Part shown: in pieces, positions 17,299-26,066 of the stretch
Layout: each line of letters begins with the position of its first letter
How positions within the stretch are numbered: the stretch's first letter is position 1
From: Thalassovita autumnalis
Lineage (GTDB): Bacteria; Pseudomonadota; Alphaproteobacteria; Rhodobacterales; Rhodobacteraceae
Reading direction: 5' to 3'
Assembly (NCBI RefSeq): GCF_001458255.1
Contig: NZ_CYSB01000040.1
Location: 186,001 to 250,000 of the forward strand
Length of the DNA stretch: 64,000 bases
Program-made: the position numbers and the translations under genes
Notes under the pieces: model-generated
What the model was told of the DNA's origin: nothing
Seen by the model: only the letters and a program-made list of their open reading frames with translations
Databases searched by the model: none

Positions 17299-17979
17299 TT
17301 AGTCCTCTGCGTTCTGGTGGCGGACTTCGTCGACCGCGTCTTCGGCTTCGTGGCTGACGATGAGGCTCTCCTGTTCACCGCGGATCAGGCGCAGGGTGGC
17401 CTGCACAAAGCGGAACAACAGCAGCGCCGCGCCGATGGGCAGCATCACATAGGGGATGAAACGTGGCAGTTTCTCATAGGCTTCGCCCTGATTGAAAATC
17501 GGCTCGATAAAGCGCAGCCATTCAACCATGTAGATGTCGCCCACCTCATACCAGGCCTGATCCCGGCTATTGGCAAAGCCCGTCGGGAACCAGCGGCCCG
17601 TGGTGGCGTCAAAGCCGGCAAACGGCGCCCAATAGTCCCAAGCCCCCTTCATCAGCAGAAAGGCATATGCCAGACAAATCGCAGCCGCGACAAAACCCAG
17701 TACCCGGCGCAGCGCCGGCGGCACTGCGTTCAAAACAGCATCCACACCCAGATGCGCGGTCACCTTGACCGCATAGCTCATGCCAAACAGAACCAACCAA
17801 GCAAACAGAAACGCTGTCGCCTCCAGCCCCCAGATCAAACCAGTGTTAAACCCATAGCGCAGCACCACATTGATGAAGGTGATGATGGTCATCAGCCCCA
17901 GAATGATGGCGATAAAGGTTTCTTCGAACTCGTGTACGAACCGCGAGAACGCAGTTTTCGGTTCATAGTGTCCCGACAT
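17299..17979 (-). CDS. dctQ: TRAP transporter small membrane subunit DctQ
   Basis: 226 residues. Four hydrophobic helices at about 20-45, 55-80, 95-120 and 180-205 match DctQ, with the typical EETFIAIILGLMTIITFINVVLRY first helix and W-L-E-A-T-A loop. A large loop between helices 3 and 4 makes it longer than most DctQ (about 160-180). It bridges the binding protein and DctM. The ATG at 17979 has AGGGGGCGGGAC upstream; an earlier start 25 codons 5' would run through the dctP-dctQ hairpin region. Confidence 0.93.
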   Translation of the reverse strand: MSGHYEPKTAFSRFVHEFEETFIAIILGLMTIITFINVVLRYGFNTGLIWGLEATAFLFAWLVLFGMSYAVKVTAHLGVDAVLNAVPPALRRVLGFVAAAICLAYAFLLMKGAWDYWAPFAGFDATTGRWFPTGFANSRDQAWYEVGDIYMVEWLRFIEPIFNQGEAYEKLPRFIPYVMLPIGAALLLFRFVQATLRLIRGEQESLIVSHEAEDAVDEVRHQNAED

Positions 17980-18013
17980 GTCCCGCCCCCTTTTTAGGAA
18001 TTTCGGATATAGA

Positions 18014-18043
18014 AAACCCGGCCCGAAAAGGCGGACCGGGTTT
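18014..18043 (-). terminator. Hairpin between dctP and dctQ (partial terminator or mRNA stabiliser)
   Basis: AAACCCGG and CCGGGTTT form an 8-bp stem 17 nt after the dctP stop and ahead of dctQ. Only a weak T-rich tail follows on the minus strand, so read-through is expected. Such a hairpin can keep the binding protein more abundant than the membrane subunits. Confidence 0.6.
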
Positions 18044-18060
18044 CCCGATTGCAAAAAAGC

Positions 18061-19068
18061 TTAGTGCTTGGCGTTGATCGCCTGCGCGGCGGCGATGTTG
18101 TCTGCGCCAACGTCACCTTCGAACTGGGTCCAAACCGGCTTCATCGCCTCAACCCATGCTGCACGCTGCTCATCGTTCAGCGAGCGGACAACGCCACCAG
18201 CTTCGATCACCGATTCTTTGGCGGCTGCGTTCACAGCGGTCGACTCGGCGTTACGCAGGGCGGTCACTTCGCTGATGATGGTGCCCAGCTGGTCACGTAC
18301 ATCGTCAGGCAGCGAGTCCCAGAAATCGGTCGAGGTCACAACCAGATAGTCGATGATACCGTGGTTGGTCTCGGTGGTGCCGTCCTGCACTTCGAAGAAC
18401 TTCTTGCCGTAGATGTTGGACCAGGTGTTTTCCTGACCATCCACAACCCCGGTTTGCAGCGCGCCGTAAACTTCCGAGAAGGCCATCGGCTGCGGGCTGC
18501 CACCCAGAGCGGCCATCTGTGCTTTCAGCACTTCCGAGTTCTGCACGCGGAACTTCAGGCCAGCAGCGTCGGTCGGCAGTTCCAGCGGCTTGTTGGCCGA
18601 CATCTGCTTCATGCCGTTGTGCCAGAAGGCCAGGCCCAGCAGGCCACGGCGGGTCATCGATTCTTTCATCGCCTGACCGGTTTCGGAGTTCTGGAACTCA
18701 TCAACCGCGTCGATGTTTTTGAACATGAAGGGCAGGTCGAAAATGCGGAACTGTTTGGTGAACTGCTCAAACTTCGACAGCGACGGTGCGGCCAGCTGAA
18801 CGTCGCCCTGCAGCATCGCTTCCAGAACCTGGTTGTCATTGTAGAGCGTCGAGTTCGGGAAAACCTCCATACAGGCTTTGCCGTTCATCTCTTCGTTCAC
18901 ACGTTTCTCCAGCAGCGAGGCAGCAATGCCTTTCGGGTGCTTGTCGGTGTTGGTCACGTGGCTGAACTTGATGACGATTTCGCCGTCGTCACAAGCGCCC
19001 GAGGCCATAACGGCCGATGCGGACACGGTCAGGGCCATTGCGGCCGCGGCGGTGGTCAGAAATTTCAT
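18061..19068 (-). CDS. dctP: C4-dicarboxylate TRAP substrate-binding protein DctP
   Basis: 335 residues. The signal peptide MKFLTTAAAAMALTVSASAVMASGA is cleaved near residue 23. The mature protein has IVIKFSHVTNTDKHPKGIAA, then the ligand-arginine region DAAGLKFRVQNSEV and the FSEVYGALQTGVVDGQENTWSNI signature. It resembles the succinate/fumarate/malate-binding DctP of Rhodobacter rather than sialic-acid or ectoine types. AGGAG lies six bases before the ATG. A tandem palindrome about 190-240 bp upstream and a DctB/DctD-like pair 2.8 kb away suggest control by that two-component system. Confidence 0.95.
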   Translation of the reverse strand: MKFLTTAAAAMALTVSASAVMASGACDDGEIVIKFSHVTNTDKHPKGIAASLLEKRVNEEMNGKACMEVFPNSTLYNDNQVLEAMLQGDVQLAAPSLSKFEQFTKQFRIFDLPFMFKNIDAVDEFQNSETGQAMKESMTRRGLLGLAFWHNGMKQMSANKPLELPTDAAGLKFRVQNSEVLKAQMAALGGSPQPMAFSEVYGALQTGVVDGQENTWSNIYGKKFFEVQDGTTETNHGIIDYLVVTSTDFWDSLPDDVRDQLGTIISEVTALRNAESTAVNAAAKESVIEAGGVVRSLNDEQRAAWVEAMKPVWTQFEGDVGADNIAAAQAINAKH

Positions 19069-19471
19069 AATGTCTCCTCCCGAGAGATCATTTGTTTCTT
19101 TGGCGCCCCCTCCGGGCGCAGCGATGACAGAGTTTCCAATCTGTGAAACCGGCTCAAGGAAAAGCGACGCGAAGTTCGAAATATGACATAAGACTATGGG
19201 AACAATCGGTTTTCATAGCGCGCATCGCCCACGCAGCCGCGCCCCATCACAAAACTGTGCGATTTCCCGCACAGGGCGCTGGCGGACTTGTGCGGAATTT
19301 CGCACACCCTTGCTGGGGACCAATGATTCCACACTGCTCATCAAATCGGCGCTAATTCGGCCTTGTTGCCGCCGATCAATGCAAATTTGTGTGCTAGGGC
19401 TGGCTAAGTTACGCGAAGTGTTGCGCCGCCCACATCTTAAGCAAACCGCAATCGACCGTCCCCTCTGTCCG
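19069..19471. other. 403-bp regulatory gap upstream of dctP
   Basis: No gene is supported here. It holds the tandem palindrome at 19255-19306. I looked on the minus strand for a sigma-54 promoter (TGGCAC-N5-TTGC) between the palindromes and the dctP start and found none. No strong sigma-70 pair was obvious either. The nearest look-alike, at about 19381-19394, has the wrong spacing and lies upstream of the palindromes. Confidence 0.5.
19255..19306 (-). promoter_or_regulatory. Tandem operator upstream of dctP
   Basis: Two copies of the same palindrome: CTGTGCG-N6-CGCACAG at 19255-19274 (7-bp arms, perfect) and TGTGCG-N6-CGCACA at 19289-19306 (6-bp arms, perfect). Their centres are 33 bp apart, about three helical turns. 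The position (about 190-240 bp before the dctP start) and pairing resemble the tandem DctD sites of rhizobia. Assignment to the DctD-like protein at 21838-23079 is inference. Confidence 0.65.
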
Positions 19472-20359
19472 CTACAGATCTTCCACGCGGCCGATGATCA
19501 CCAGCAGGCGTTTCACTTCGATCCGTTTCATTCGAACGGTCAGCCCCTCGGCGGGCAGTGGGGCAAAACGACCGCGCACCGGGTCTGCGATGATGCCCAG
19601 CTCGACACTGAATTGATCCGGCGTCGGGTATTTGCGCCGACAGGGCGCACCAAAAGCGCAGTGCCAGGGCTGCGTTGTCACGATGTTACTTTTCGCCAGC
19701 AGCGGCTGCCCCACCTTCAGCGCACTGTCGCAGCGCATCTCGACAAAGCCGGTCTCATCTTCAGCCAGCCGCATCCGAACGCTGAAACGATGCCAGCCAC
19801 CTAAGTCCTTTGCGGACACGCAAGTGGTGCCCAGGAACGTCACCCCGCGCCGGGCGTCTAACTCCACCTCAAACAGGGGGGTCTGTGACAGGCGGCTGCC
19901 ATACCACCGGGCGAGGGAAACTTTTGCTGGGCTGCCACTGGCAATGAAGTCCGGATCGACCCAGAAATCGAAGGTCAGCAGGTAGCGTTGGCCGACCTTA
20001 AAATCCAACTCCTGCTGCCAGATCTGGTTTTTGGCGATGACGGACCGGGTGGTGCGGGTGGCGCAGTCGCTGGGGCCAGCCGCATCCCGATGTTTGGAAC
20101 AATCGCCGGGCTTGGCGTGAAAAATTACCTGATCCCAGGAAAACTGCGGCAGTCGGGCGGAGCGGTCAGATATCTCGAAATGCAAGTTCAGCCAGTCTGG
20201 CGTTGTACGCGAGACCTCGGGCGCGTCGGCCTCTGCCAGGTTTGGCACGGAGGCCGGGGCAAGCGCGCTGTTCGCCGCCAGACAGGCCGACAGACCAAAA
20301 CAGGCCGCGATTGCCAGTGCCGCGGGACGCAGGTTCTTTGCGACAGAAAAACGTGTCAT
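19472..20359 (-). CDS. Lipoprotein, possible heparin-lyase-I-like fold
   Basis: 295 residues. It has a lipoprotein signal: basic start MTRFSVAKNLRPAALAI followed by lipobox LSAC with Cys at about residue 24, so it is lipid-anchored in the envelope. The remainder is beta-rich, with WDQVIFHAKPGDCS, IWQQELDFKVGQRYLLTFDFWVD and GWHRFSVRMRLAEDETGFVEMR, a pattern I associate with the heparin lyase I-like jelly-roll family (Polysacc_lyase). Catalytic residues cannot be assigned from one sequence. AGGAGG precedes the ATG at 20359. It sits between the TRAP genes and a desaturase with no obvious link. Function uncertain. Confidence 0.5.
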   Translation of the reverse strand: MTRFSVAKNLRPAALAIAACFGLSACLAANSALAPASVPNLAEADAPEVSRTTPDWLNLHFEISDRSARLPQFSWDQVIFHAKPGDCSKHRDAAGPSDCATRTTRSVIAKNQIWQQELDFKVGQRYLLTFDFWVDPDFIASGSPAKVSLARWYGSRLSQTPLFEVELDARRGVTFLGTTCVSAKDLGGWHRFSVRMRLAEDETGFVEMRCDSALKVGQPLLAKSNIVTTQPWHCAFGAPCRRKYPTPDQFSVELGIIADPVRGRFAPLPAEGLTVRMKRIEVKRLLVIIGRVEDL

Positions 20360-20477
20360 TGGACAGACCTCCTCTGCGCTGATCAGATCAGCGGTGGTCC
20401 ACCCCTCTGTGTTGTCGCAGCCCCGAACACGCACCCCTTGTCCGATCTGGCCCGGCTCTGCGACCTCCCCTAGTTTC

Positions 20478-21482
20478 TCATTCAGCTGGCGTTGTTACGG
20501 CGACCGGCCCACGCGGGAACGGCACCATCTTCAACGCGTCTTCGTCATATAGTTTCCAGCGCAGGCATTTGAGCGAGTCGATGAAACCGATCTTCTCGGA
20601 CTGGATCAACCCAGCATCTTCCAGTGCCTGATGCGCTGCTTTCAGTTTGTATCCCGGGATCTTGGCATAGAGGTGATGCAGATCGTGATAGGCAATGTTC
20701 ATTGTGACCAGATCCGCCAAAGGCCCCCAATCTAGAACCGATGACCCCTCAAGCGCTGCGGTTTCAAAATCCAGACCCGGCTTCACCCCCCAATGCACAT
20801 TTTCAAAATTGTGCACACAGTAAGGGATCAATGCGCCCCCCGCGCAGGCGATATAAACCGCGGCGTACCAGACCGCGATGCCCGCCCAGCCCGCATAGGC
20901 CCAGATGGCCAGGTTGAAGAGGAAGAACAGCACATTGTGCAGCAACAACTCCCCCAACCCGGTTTTCAATGCCACCAAGGGGAAGCGCCGCAGGATCACC
21001 CAGAACACAAACGGTCCCACAAGGATCAGCGTGATCGGACTGCGATAGGCCCGGTACCAAAGGCGGCGGAACCAGCTAGCCTCCTGCCATTCTTTGACCG
21101 TCATCACGTAGATCTCAAAGGTGTCGCGCCGGTCCAGATCGGCAACATGGGCGTGGTGCTGATTGTGGATATAGCGGGTCGCCTGATAGGGCGTCATCGC
21201 GATGGGGGAAATCAGCGTCCCCAATATATCGTTCATCCGGTTGGTGCTGAAAAAGGCCCGGTGCAGGCAATCATGCTGGATCATATAGATCCGCAGCGCC
21301 GTTGCAGTGGTCAACAGAACAGCCGGGATCAGGATCAGCCAGGTCCCGATCGCATTCAACGCGGTGATCAGGGCCAGCAAGAATAATAGGAAGGTCGCGC
21401 CAAACTCAATCCATGCACGGCGGTCATCGGCCTGCATGAAAGGACGGGACACACGTCGAATCTCTGCGCCATTACGGGCCAT
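20478..21482 (-). CDS. Membrane fatty acid desaturase
   Basis: 334 residues, integral membrane. It shows the three histidine boxes of the diiron desaturase/hydroxylase family: HDCLH (about 70), HNQHH (about 107) and HDLHH (about 265), with two hydrophobic hairpins between them. It uses O2 and electrons from a ferredoxin or cytochrome to introduce a double bond into an acyl chain. Regiospecificity and the electron donor are not visible. AGGAG lies before the ATG. Upstream is a 355-bp gap that contains a MITE-like element. Confidence 0.88.
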   Translation of the reverse strand: MARNGAEIRRVSRPFMQADDRRAWIEFGATFLLFLLALITALNAIGTWLILIPAVLLTTATALRIYMIQHDCLHRAFFSTNRMNDILGTLISPIAMTPYQATRYIHNQHHAHVADLDRRDTFEIYVMTVKEWQEASWFRRLWYRAYRSPITLILVGPFVFWVILRRFPLVALKTGLGELLLHNVLFFLFNLAIWAYAGWAGIAVWYAAVYIACAGGALIPYCVHNFENVHWGVKPGLDFETAALEGSSVLDWGPLADLVTMNIAYHDLHHLYAKIPGYKLKAAHQALEDAGLIQSEKIGFIDSLKCLRWKLYDEDALKMVPFPRGPVAVTTPAE

Positions 21483-21569
21483 AACACTAACTCCTAAACC
21501 AATACCTAAAGATACGCCGTGAGCGCAGTTGCAATCAAGTCTCGCCCCACAACCCAGTTTCGGGTGTCT

Positions 21570-21833
21570 TAGGCTCAGGACCCATTAATGTTCCGGCACC
21601 GGTTTGGCAGATTTTCGAACTGACTAGGAACATGGCCGCAGGAATAGTGATCTATTGCAAGGTCATGTGACGCGGCTCAGTGCGAAAACCCGCCAAATCG
21701 AAGACGCCAAAATCGCTGCATATCAACGGCACGAGGCGCTTGAAAAGAGAGCCACTCTTTCCGGCGCACCTCAAACCATTGATATTTTGCGATTTTGACG
21801 CCGGTGCGGAAAAATTAATGGGTGCTGAGCCTA
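21570..21833. mobile_element. MITE-like element, about 260 bp, flanked by TA
   Basis: Terminal inverted repeats GGCTCAGGACCCATTAAT (21572-21589) and ATTAATGGGTGCTGAGCC (21814-21831) match with one mismatch. Similarity continues inward, with TTCCGGCACCGG opposite a gapped TTCC-GCACCGG. TA dinucleotides flank both ends, as in IS630/Tc1-type insertion. There is no full transposase; a short frame (about 21660-21800) may be a remnant. The right end is four bases past the stop of the DctD-like gene. It makes up most of the 355-bp gap between that gene and the desaturase; the left 87 bp shows nothing else. Confidence 0.65.
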
Positions 21834-21837
21834 ATCT

Positions 21838-23079
21838 TCAGCGAAAATCTTCTGGTTTGACGCCGTAGCGGGCCAGTTTGTCATAGAAGGTTTTGCGCGG
21901 CAGTTTCAGCGCCTGAGCCGCGTTTGAGGCCCGCCCTTCGGCCCGACGCAGCGCCGCAATCAGCAGGGATCGCTCAACCCGCGCCATCTGTTCGGCAAGG
22001 CCCAGTTCGGTTTCAGCGTCATCCTCGGTGCTGCCCTCGCCCAGCACAAACCGCATGGCAGCGCTCATCAGGGCGCGGGCGTTGCCCGGCCAGTCGCGCG
22101 TCATCAGGGACGAGATGACTTCAGGCGTGACCTCAGGGGGTTCCAGACCGGATTGTTCCGCCGCCTGGGCCACATAATGGCGAAACAGAACCGGAATATC
22201 CTCCGGCCGTTCTTTGAGGGAGGGGATGCGCACCATCATCACCTCAACCCGGTAGTAAATCTCCGCCTGCAAGAGGCCCTGTTCAACCGCTTGGCTCAGA
22301 TCCTGGGTGGAACCTGCAATCAGGCGCACGCCGCCTGCTTCCAGCGCGTCAATCAGCGCGATCTGGGCATCCGCAGCCAGCCCGCCGATGTCATCCAAAA
22401 ACAGCGTACCGCCCTGCGCGGCCTCCAAAGCCTCAGCCAAGGCAGCGCGATCCAACGCGGGAGCAGCGCGTTTTACGAAGGGGCCTTTGGCGTTGGGCGA
22501 ACAGAGGTGAATAACCTCAGCAACCTTGTAGATCCCAGACCCCGGTGCACCGTTCACCAGGACATCTGTGCCCGCCCGCGCCGCCAGCCGCGCCCGGGCG
22601 CGCAAAACCTCAGACAGGTCGGACTGGCCATAAAGCATCCGCGCGGCCGCATCACCGGTTTCCAGCTGCGCCTTCATCCGCCGGTTTTCCAACACCAAGG
22701 CGCGGGTTTTCAGCGCCCGTTCCAATGCCGCCAGCAGATCGGCCGAGGCACAGGGTTTTTCCAGAAACCCAAAGGCCCCGTTTCGCATGGCTTTGACGGC
22801 CATGGGAATATCGCCCTCTCCCGTCAGCAGGATCACCGGTAGCTCAGCATCAGTGTCTTGGGTGTAGTCCAACAGGTGGAACCCATCGCGCCCCGGCATT
22901 CGGATATCTGACAACACAACGCCATCAAAATCCGGGCCGATGTGATCCTTGGCCTCAATGAACGATCCCATGCTCAGGGGCGTCAGATCAGCAAGCTCCA
23001 GCGTCTGTGCCAAAGCATCGCGCACGGCGGCGTCATCATCGACCAGCAGAACCTTGCGAATGGTCAAAGCCTCGCTCAT
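21838..23079 (-). CDS. DctD-like NtrC-family response regulator with degenerate AAA+ domain
   Basis: 413 residues. Receiver domain (5-120) with phospho-acceptor Asp58 in LSDIRMPG. The central domain (145-350) has the AAA+ outline but GAPGSGI (177-183) replaces Walker A and lacks its Lys, Walker B reads FLDDIGG with Asp230 in place of the usual Glu, and the stretch between GPFVKRA and GGTLFLDD is about 35 residues short, removing the GAFTGA sigma-54 loop. The C-terminal Fis-type HTH (SNAAQALKLPRKTFYDKLARYG) is intact. It should bind DNA but not drive sigma-54 polymerase. The ATG at 23079 overlaps the kinase stop by ATGA and has AGGAGG. Confidence 0.88.
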   Translation of the reverse strand: MSEALTIRKVLLVDDDAAVRDALAQTLELADLTPLSMGSFIEAKDHIGPDFDGVVLSDIRMPGRDGFHLLDYTQDTDAELPVILLTGEGDIPMAVKAMRNGAFGFLEKPCASADLLAALERALKTRALVLENRRMKAQLETGDAAARMLYGQSDLSEVLRARARLAARAGTDVLVNGAPGSGIYKVAEVIHLCSPNAKGPFVKRAAPALDRAALAEALEAAQGGTLFLDDIGGLAADAQIALIDALEAGGVRLIAGSTQDLSQAVEQGLLQAEIYYRVEVMMVRIPSLKERPEDIPVLFRHYVAQAAEQSGLEPPEVTPEVISSLMTRDWPGNARALMSAAMRFVLGEGSTEDDAETELGLAEQMARVERSLLIAALRRAEGRASNAAQALKLPRKTFYDKLARYGVKPEDFR

Positions 23080-24824
23080 GCGATCGCCTCCTCTGTCCAT
23101 GGCTCCAGCTCCACGGTGAACATCGCCCCCGTTGCGGCGTTGCTGCCGCGGATTTTCCCGCCGAAGCTCTGCACCAATCCGTAAGAAATCGAAAGCCCCA
23201 ATCCCATGCCCTCGGAGCTGCCTACAGTTTTGGTCGAATAGAAAGGTTCAAACACCTTGTCGGGTTCTTTGATGCCGGGCCCGATGTCCCGTACGGTGAC
23301 AGACAGGGGGTTGGCGGGGTTGATGACAATCTGCACCAGCCGCTCCTCCTGATCCATCATGGCATCTGCGGCGTTGTTGATGAGGTTGACCAGAACCTGC
23401 GTCAGCCGCACATCCCCTGCCCGCACCCAGAGCGGGCTGCCAGCAAGCGCGGGATCCCAATCTAGCCGCACAAAATCGGCCTTAAGCCGGGCCTCAGTCA
23501 ATTCAACGGCGGTGTTCACAACCTGCACCAGATCCACCTTGCTGACCGGTTCGCTTTCATTGCGGGCAAAGGCGCGCAGGTTTTTGATGATACGGGCCAT
23601 CCGCGCCGCCATATCCGCAATACGCGAGAGGTTTTCCTCGGCCCTTTCGGGTTTGCCCCGCGCCATGAATGCATTGCCGTTTTCTGCATATTGCCGGATC
23701 GCCATCAGCGGCTGGTTCAGCTCATGGCTGATCCCGGCAGACATTTGGCCCAGCGCGGAGAGTTTGCCGGCCTGCACCAGATCATCCTGCGCCTTTTTCA
23801 GCGCCACCTCGGCGGCCACCCGCTCGGCAACTTCCCGGCGCAGGGTTTCGTTGGTTTGAGACAGCTCGGCTGTGCGCTCCTCCACCCGGCTTTCGAGGAT
23901 CACATTGGCCTGGGCCAGCGCACGTCGCCGTTCGGTTGCCAGAAACGATAGCGCACCAAAGGCCAGAAACACCGCCGCCACCGCTGCGGCCTGTAGTCCC
24001 GCCAGCCGCCGGGCCGGATCCACATCAATCAAGGCTTCGGCCATCATGCTGATCGCGGGCAGATCCTGCGCCAGATGCAATCCACGTGCAGGCACATAGG
24101 CGGACCAGTTGGTCAGCCACAGCTCATACCCGCCGACCAATCGCACCCCAAAGGTGGTTGAGGCCCCATCCGGTGGGATCAGCTGCCCATCCTGCTGGCG
24201 CCGCCAATAAAGCAGTTCGGAGCGGTTGGTGATAAACACCTCACCGCCTGCATTGGTGAAAAAGATCGAGGGGCGCGCGCCGCGCCATTCCTCTTCGATA
24301 CGGTCAATATCGGCAACGACAACCAGCGCGCCCTGCACCTTGCCAGATGGGCTGAACACCGGGGCTGCAAAGGAATAGATCCGTTTACCGGTGTCCAAAA
24401 CGCCATGCGCCTCACCCATCGCACCCTGCCGTGCACGCCGTACATGCACCTCGGTCGAAACATCCCCGGCCATCACGCCATTGGCCGAGACCACCACCTG
24501 CCCCTTATGATCGACCAGAACCAGATCCAGCGCGGCGGTTTTGTCTGCCGCTTCCAGCAGGTGCGCCTCTGCCTGACCAACGCCAGCGCCTGCCAAAACC
24601 GAACGCACCACCGGATGGTCGGCCGTCAGAACCGCCAGTTGCTGATACCGCTGCAACTGCCCCGTCAGCCGGTCCGTGGCCAGCGCCAGATCGACCCGGC
24701 CACGCTGCGCCAGCTGGCCCAGCGCCTGCACATAGCCATAGCGCCACACGCCACCGGCAATCACCGCAACGGACAACAGGAACAACAGGATCACCGCCAC
24801 ACGGCGTAGGGTTGCAGTCTTCAT
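23076..24824 (-). CDS. DctB-like sensor histidine kinase
   Basis: 582 residues. A transmembrane helix at about 8-27, a periplasmic double-PAS-like sensor region (about 30-280), a second helix near 283-300, a coiled coil EERTAELSQTNETLRREV, HisKA with His367 in GISHELNQPLMAIRQYAENG, and a HATPase with N box VLVNLINNAADAM, G1 RDIGPGI and G2 GMGLGLSIS. This is the architecture of DctB, which senses C4-dicarboxylates. The gene overlaps the regulator by four bases (ATGA). It probably phosphorylates Asp58 of the DctD-like protein to control the TRAP genes (inference from family and place). Confidence 0.9.
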   Translation of the reverse strand: MKTATLRRVAVILLFLLSVAVIAGGVWRYGYVQALGQLAQRGRVDLALATDRLTGQLQRYQQLAVLTADHPVVRSVLAGAGVGQAEAHLLEAADKTAALDLVLVDHKGQVVVSANGVMAGDVSTEVHVRRARQGAMGEAHGVLDTGKRIYSFAAPVFSPSGKVQGALVVVADIDRIEEEWRGARPSIFFTNAGGEVFITNRSELLYWRRQQDGQLIPPDGASTTFGVRLVGGYELWLTNWSAYVPARGLHLAQDLPAISMMAEALIDVDPARRLAGLQAAAVAAVFLAFGALSFLATERRRALAQANVILESRVEERTAELSQTNETLRREVAERVAAEVALKKAQDDLVQAGKLSALGQMSAGISHELNQPLMAIRQYAENGNAFMARGKPERAEENLSRIADMAARMARIIKNLRAFARNESEPVSKVDLVQVVNTAVELTEARLKADFVRLDWDPALAGSPLWVRAGDVRLTQVLVNLINNAADAMMDQEERLVQIVINPANPLSVTVRDIGPGIKEPDKVFEPFYSTKTVGSSEGMGLGLSISYGLVQSFGGKIRGSNAATGAMFTVELEPWTEEAIA

Positions 24825-24884
24825 GAGGGCAAACCTAACGCGGGCGGGCTTGCAAAGACCAGAGGGGATGGACTAGCTGGTGCC

Positions 24885-26066
24885 ATGAAAAGACTGAGCC
24901 AATCGCCAACCGATCCCGCCTTTGTTCAAAACCCTTACCCGTTTTACGACCGCGCCCGGGCCGAAGGGCCCATGGTGTTCTGGGAAGAGTACAACATGCC
25001 CTGTGCCACCAGCTATGCGGTGACCATGGCCCTGTTCAAAGACCGCCGGTTTGGTCGCGAATGCCCGCCTGAATTTGCCCCTGACATCCCCGACCGGCTG
25101 CGCCCGTTTTATGACATCGAAGCCCATTCGATGCTGGAACTGGATGGCGCGCGTCACAAACGGCTGCGGTCTTTGGTACTGCGCGCCTTCACCTCGCGCC
25201 GGATTGCCGGACTGGGGCCTGAGATTGAAGCGCTGTGTCATCAGCTGATCGATGCTTTCCCGGAAGGTGGCTGTGACCTGTTGCAGGCCTATTGCACCCA
25301 TGTGCCCGTGGTGGTGATCTGCCGCCTGCTGGGGGTGCCTGAGGCGATGGCCGATGATCTGCTGAAATGGTCCAATGCGATGGTGTCGATGTATCAGGCG
25401 CGGCGCACCCGTGAGATCGAAGATGCGGCGATGCAGGCCTCAACCGATTTCCGCAACTTCATGATCTCTTACATCGATCAACGGCGGAACGAACCGGGCG
25501 ACGATCTAATCACCAGCCTGATCGAGGCTGAAGAAGGCGGCGAAAAGCTCAGCACGGATGAGCTGATCACCACCTGTATCCTGCTGCTCAACGCAGGCCA
25601 TGAGGCCACGGTGCATTCGCTGGGTCTGGCGGTGAAAACCCTGCTGGAGCAAGGCACGGACGCAAGCTACCTCTCTGAAGACCAAATTGATGGCACCATC
25701 GAGGAAAGCCTGCGCTTTGACCCGCCGCTGCATATGTTCACCCGCTACGCCTATGAGGAGGTTGAGGTTGCCGGCCACACTTTCCAGCGCGGCGATCAGG
25801 TGGCGCTGCTGCTAGGGGCGGCAAACCGGGATCCCGGCAAATGGGAAGATCCGCAGGTCTTCAACCCGGGTCGCCCTGTCGCAACCAATGTCGCCTTTGG
25901 CAGCGGGGTGCATTTCTGCGTTGGAGCACCGCTGGCCCGGTTGGAGATGAAAATCGCTCTGCCGATCCTGTTTGACCGCCTGCCGAACCTGGCCCTGGAC
26001 GGCGCGCCGCAGTATGGTGATGTGTATCATTTCCACGGGCTTTCGGCCTTGCAGGTCAAATACTGA
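24885..26066 (+). CDS. Cytochrome P450
   Basis: 393 residues, soluble bacterial class I size. Seen: I-helix AGHEAT (237-242), ExxR at Glu274-Arg277 (EESLR), PERF-like region GRPVATNVAFG, and the haem loop FGSGVHFCVGAPLAR with thiolate Cys345. It should carry out O2-dependent hydroxylation with electrons from a ferredoxin and reductase, neither of which is adjacent. The substrate is unknown. The ribosome site is weak. Divergent from dctB; downstream are small membrane proteins that do not look related. Confidence 0.95.
   Translation: MKRLSQSPTDPAFVQNPYPFYDRARAEGPMVFWEEYNMPCATSYAVTMALFKDRRFGRECPPEFAPDIPDRLRPFYDIEAHSMLELDGARHKRLRSLVLRAFTSRRIAGLGPEIEALCHQLIDAFPEGGCDLLQAYCTHVPVVVICRLLGVPEAMADDLLKWSNAMVSMYQARRTREIEDAAMQASTDFRNFMISYIDQRRNEPGDDLITSLIEAEEGGEKLSTDELITTCILLLNAGHEATVHSLGLAVKTLLEQGTDASYLSEDQIDGTIEESLRFDPPLHMFTRYAYEEVEVAGHTFQRGDQVALLLGAANRDPGKWEDPQVFNPGRPVATNVAFGSGVHFCVGAPLARLEMKIALPILFDRLPNLALDGAPQYGDVYHFHGLSALQVKY

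Noticed and set aside
19381-19394. Sigma-54-like GCAA-N6-GTGCTA (reverse) upstream of dctP
   Set aside because: The spacing is one base too long, and it lies on the far side of the activator palindromes from the gene.
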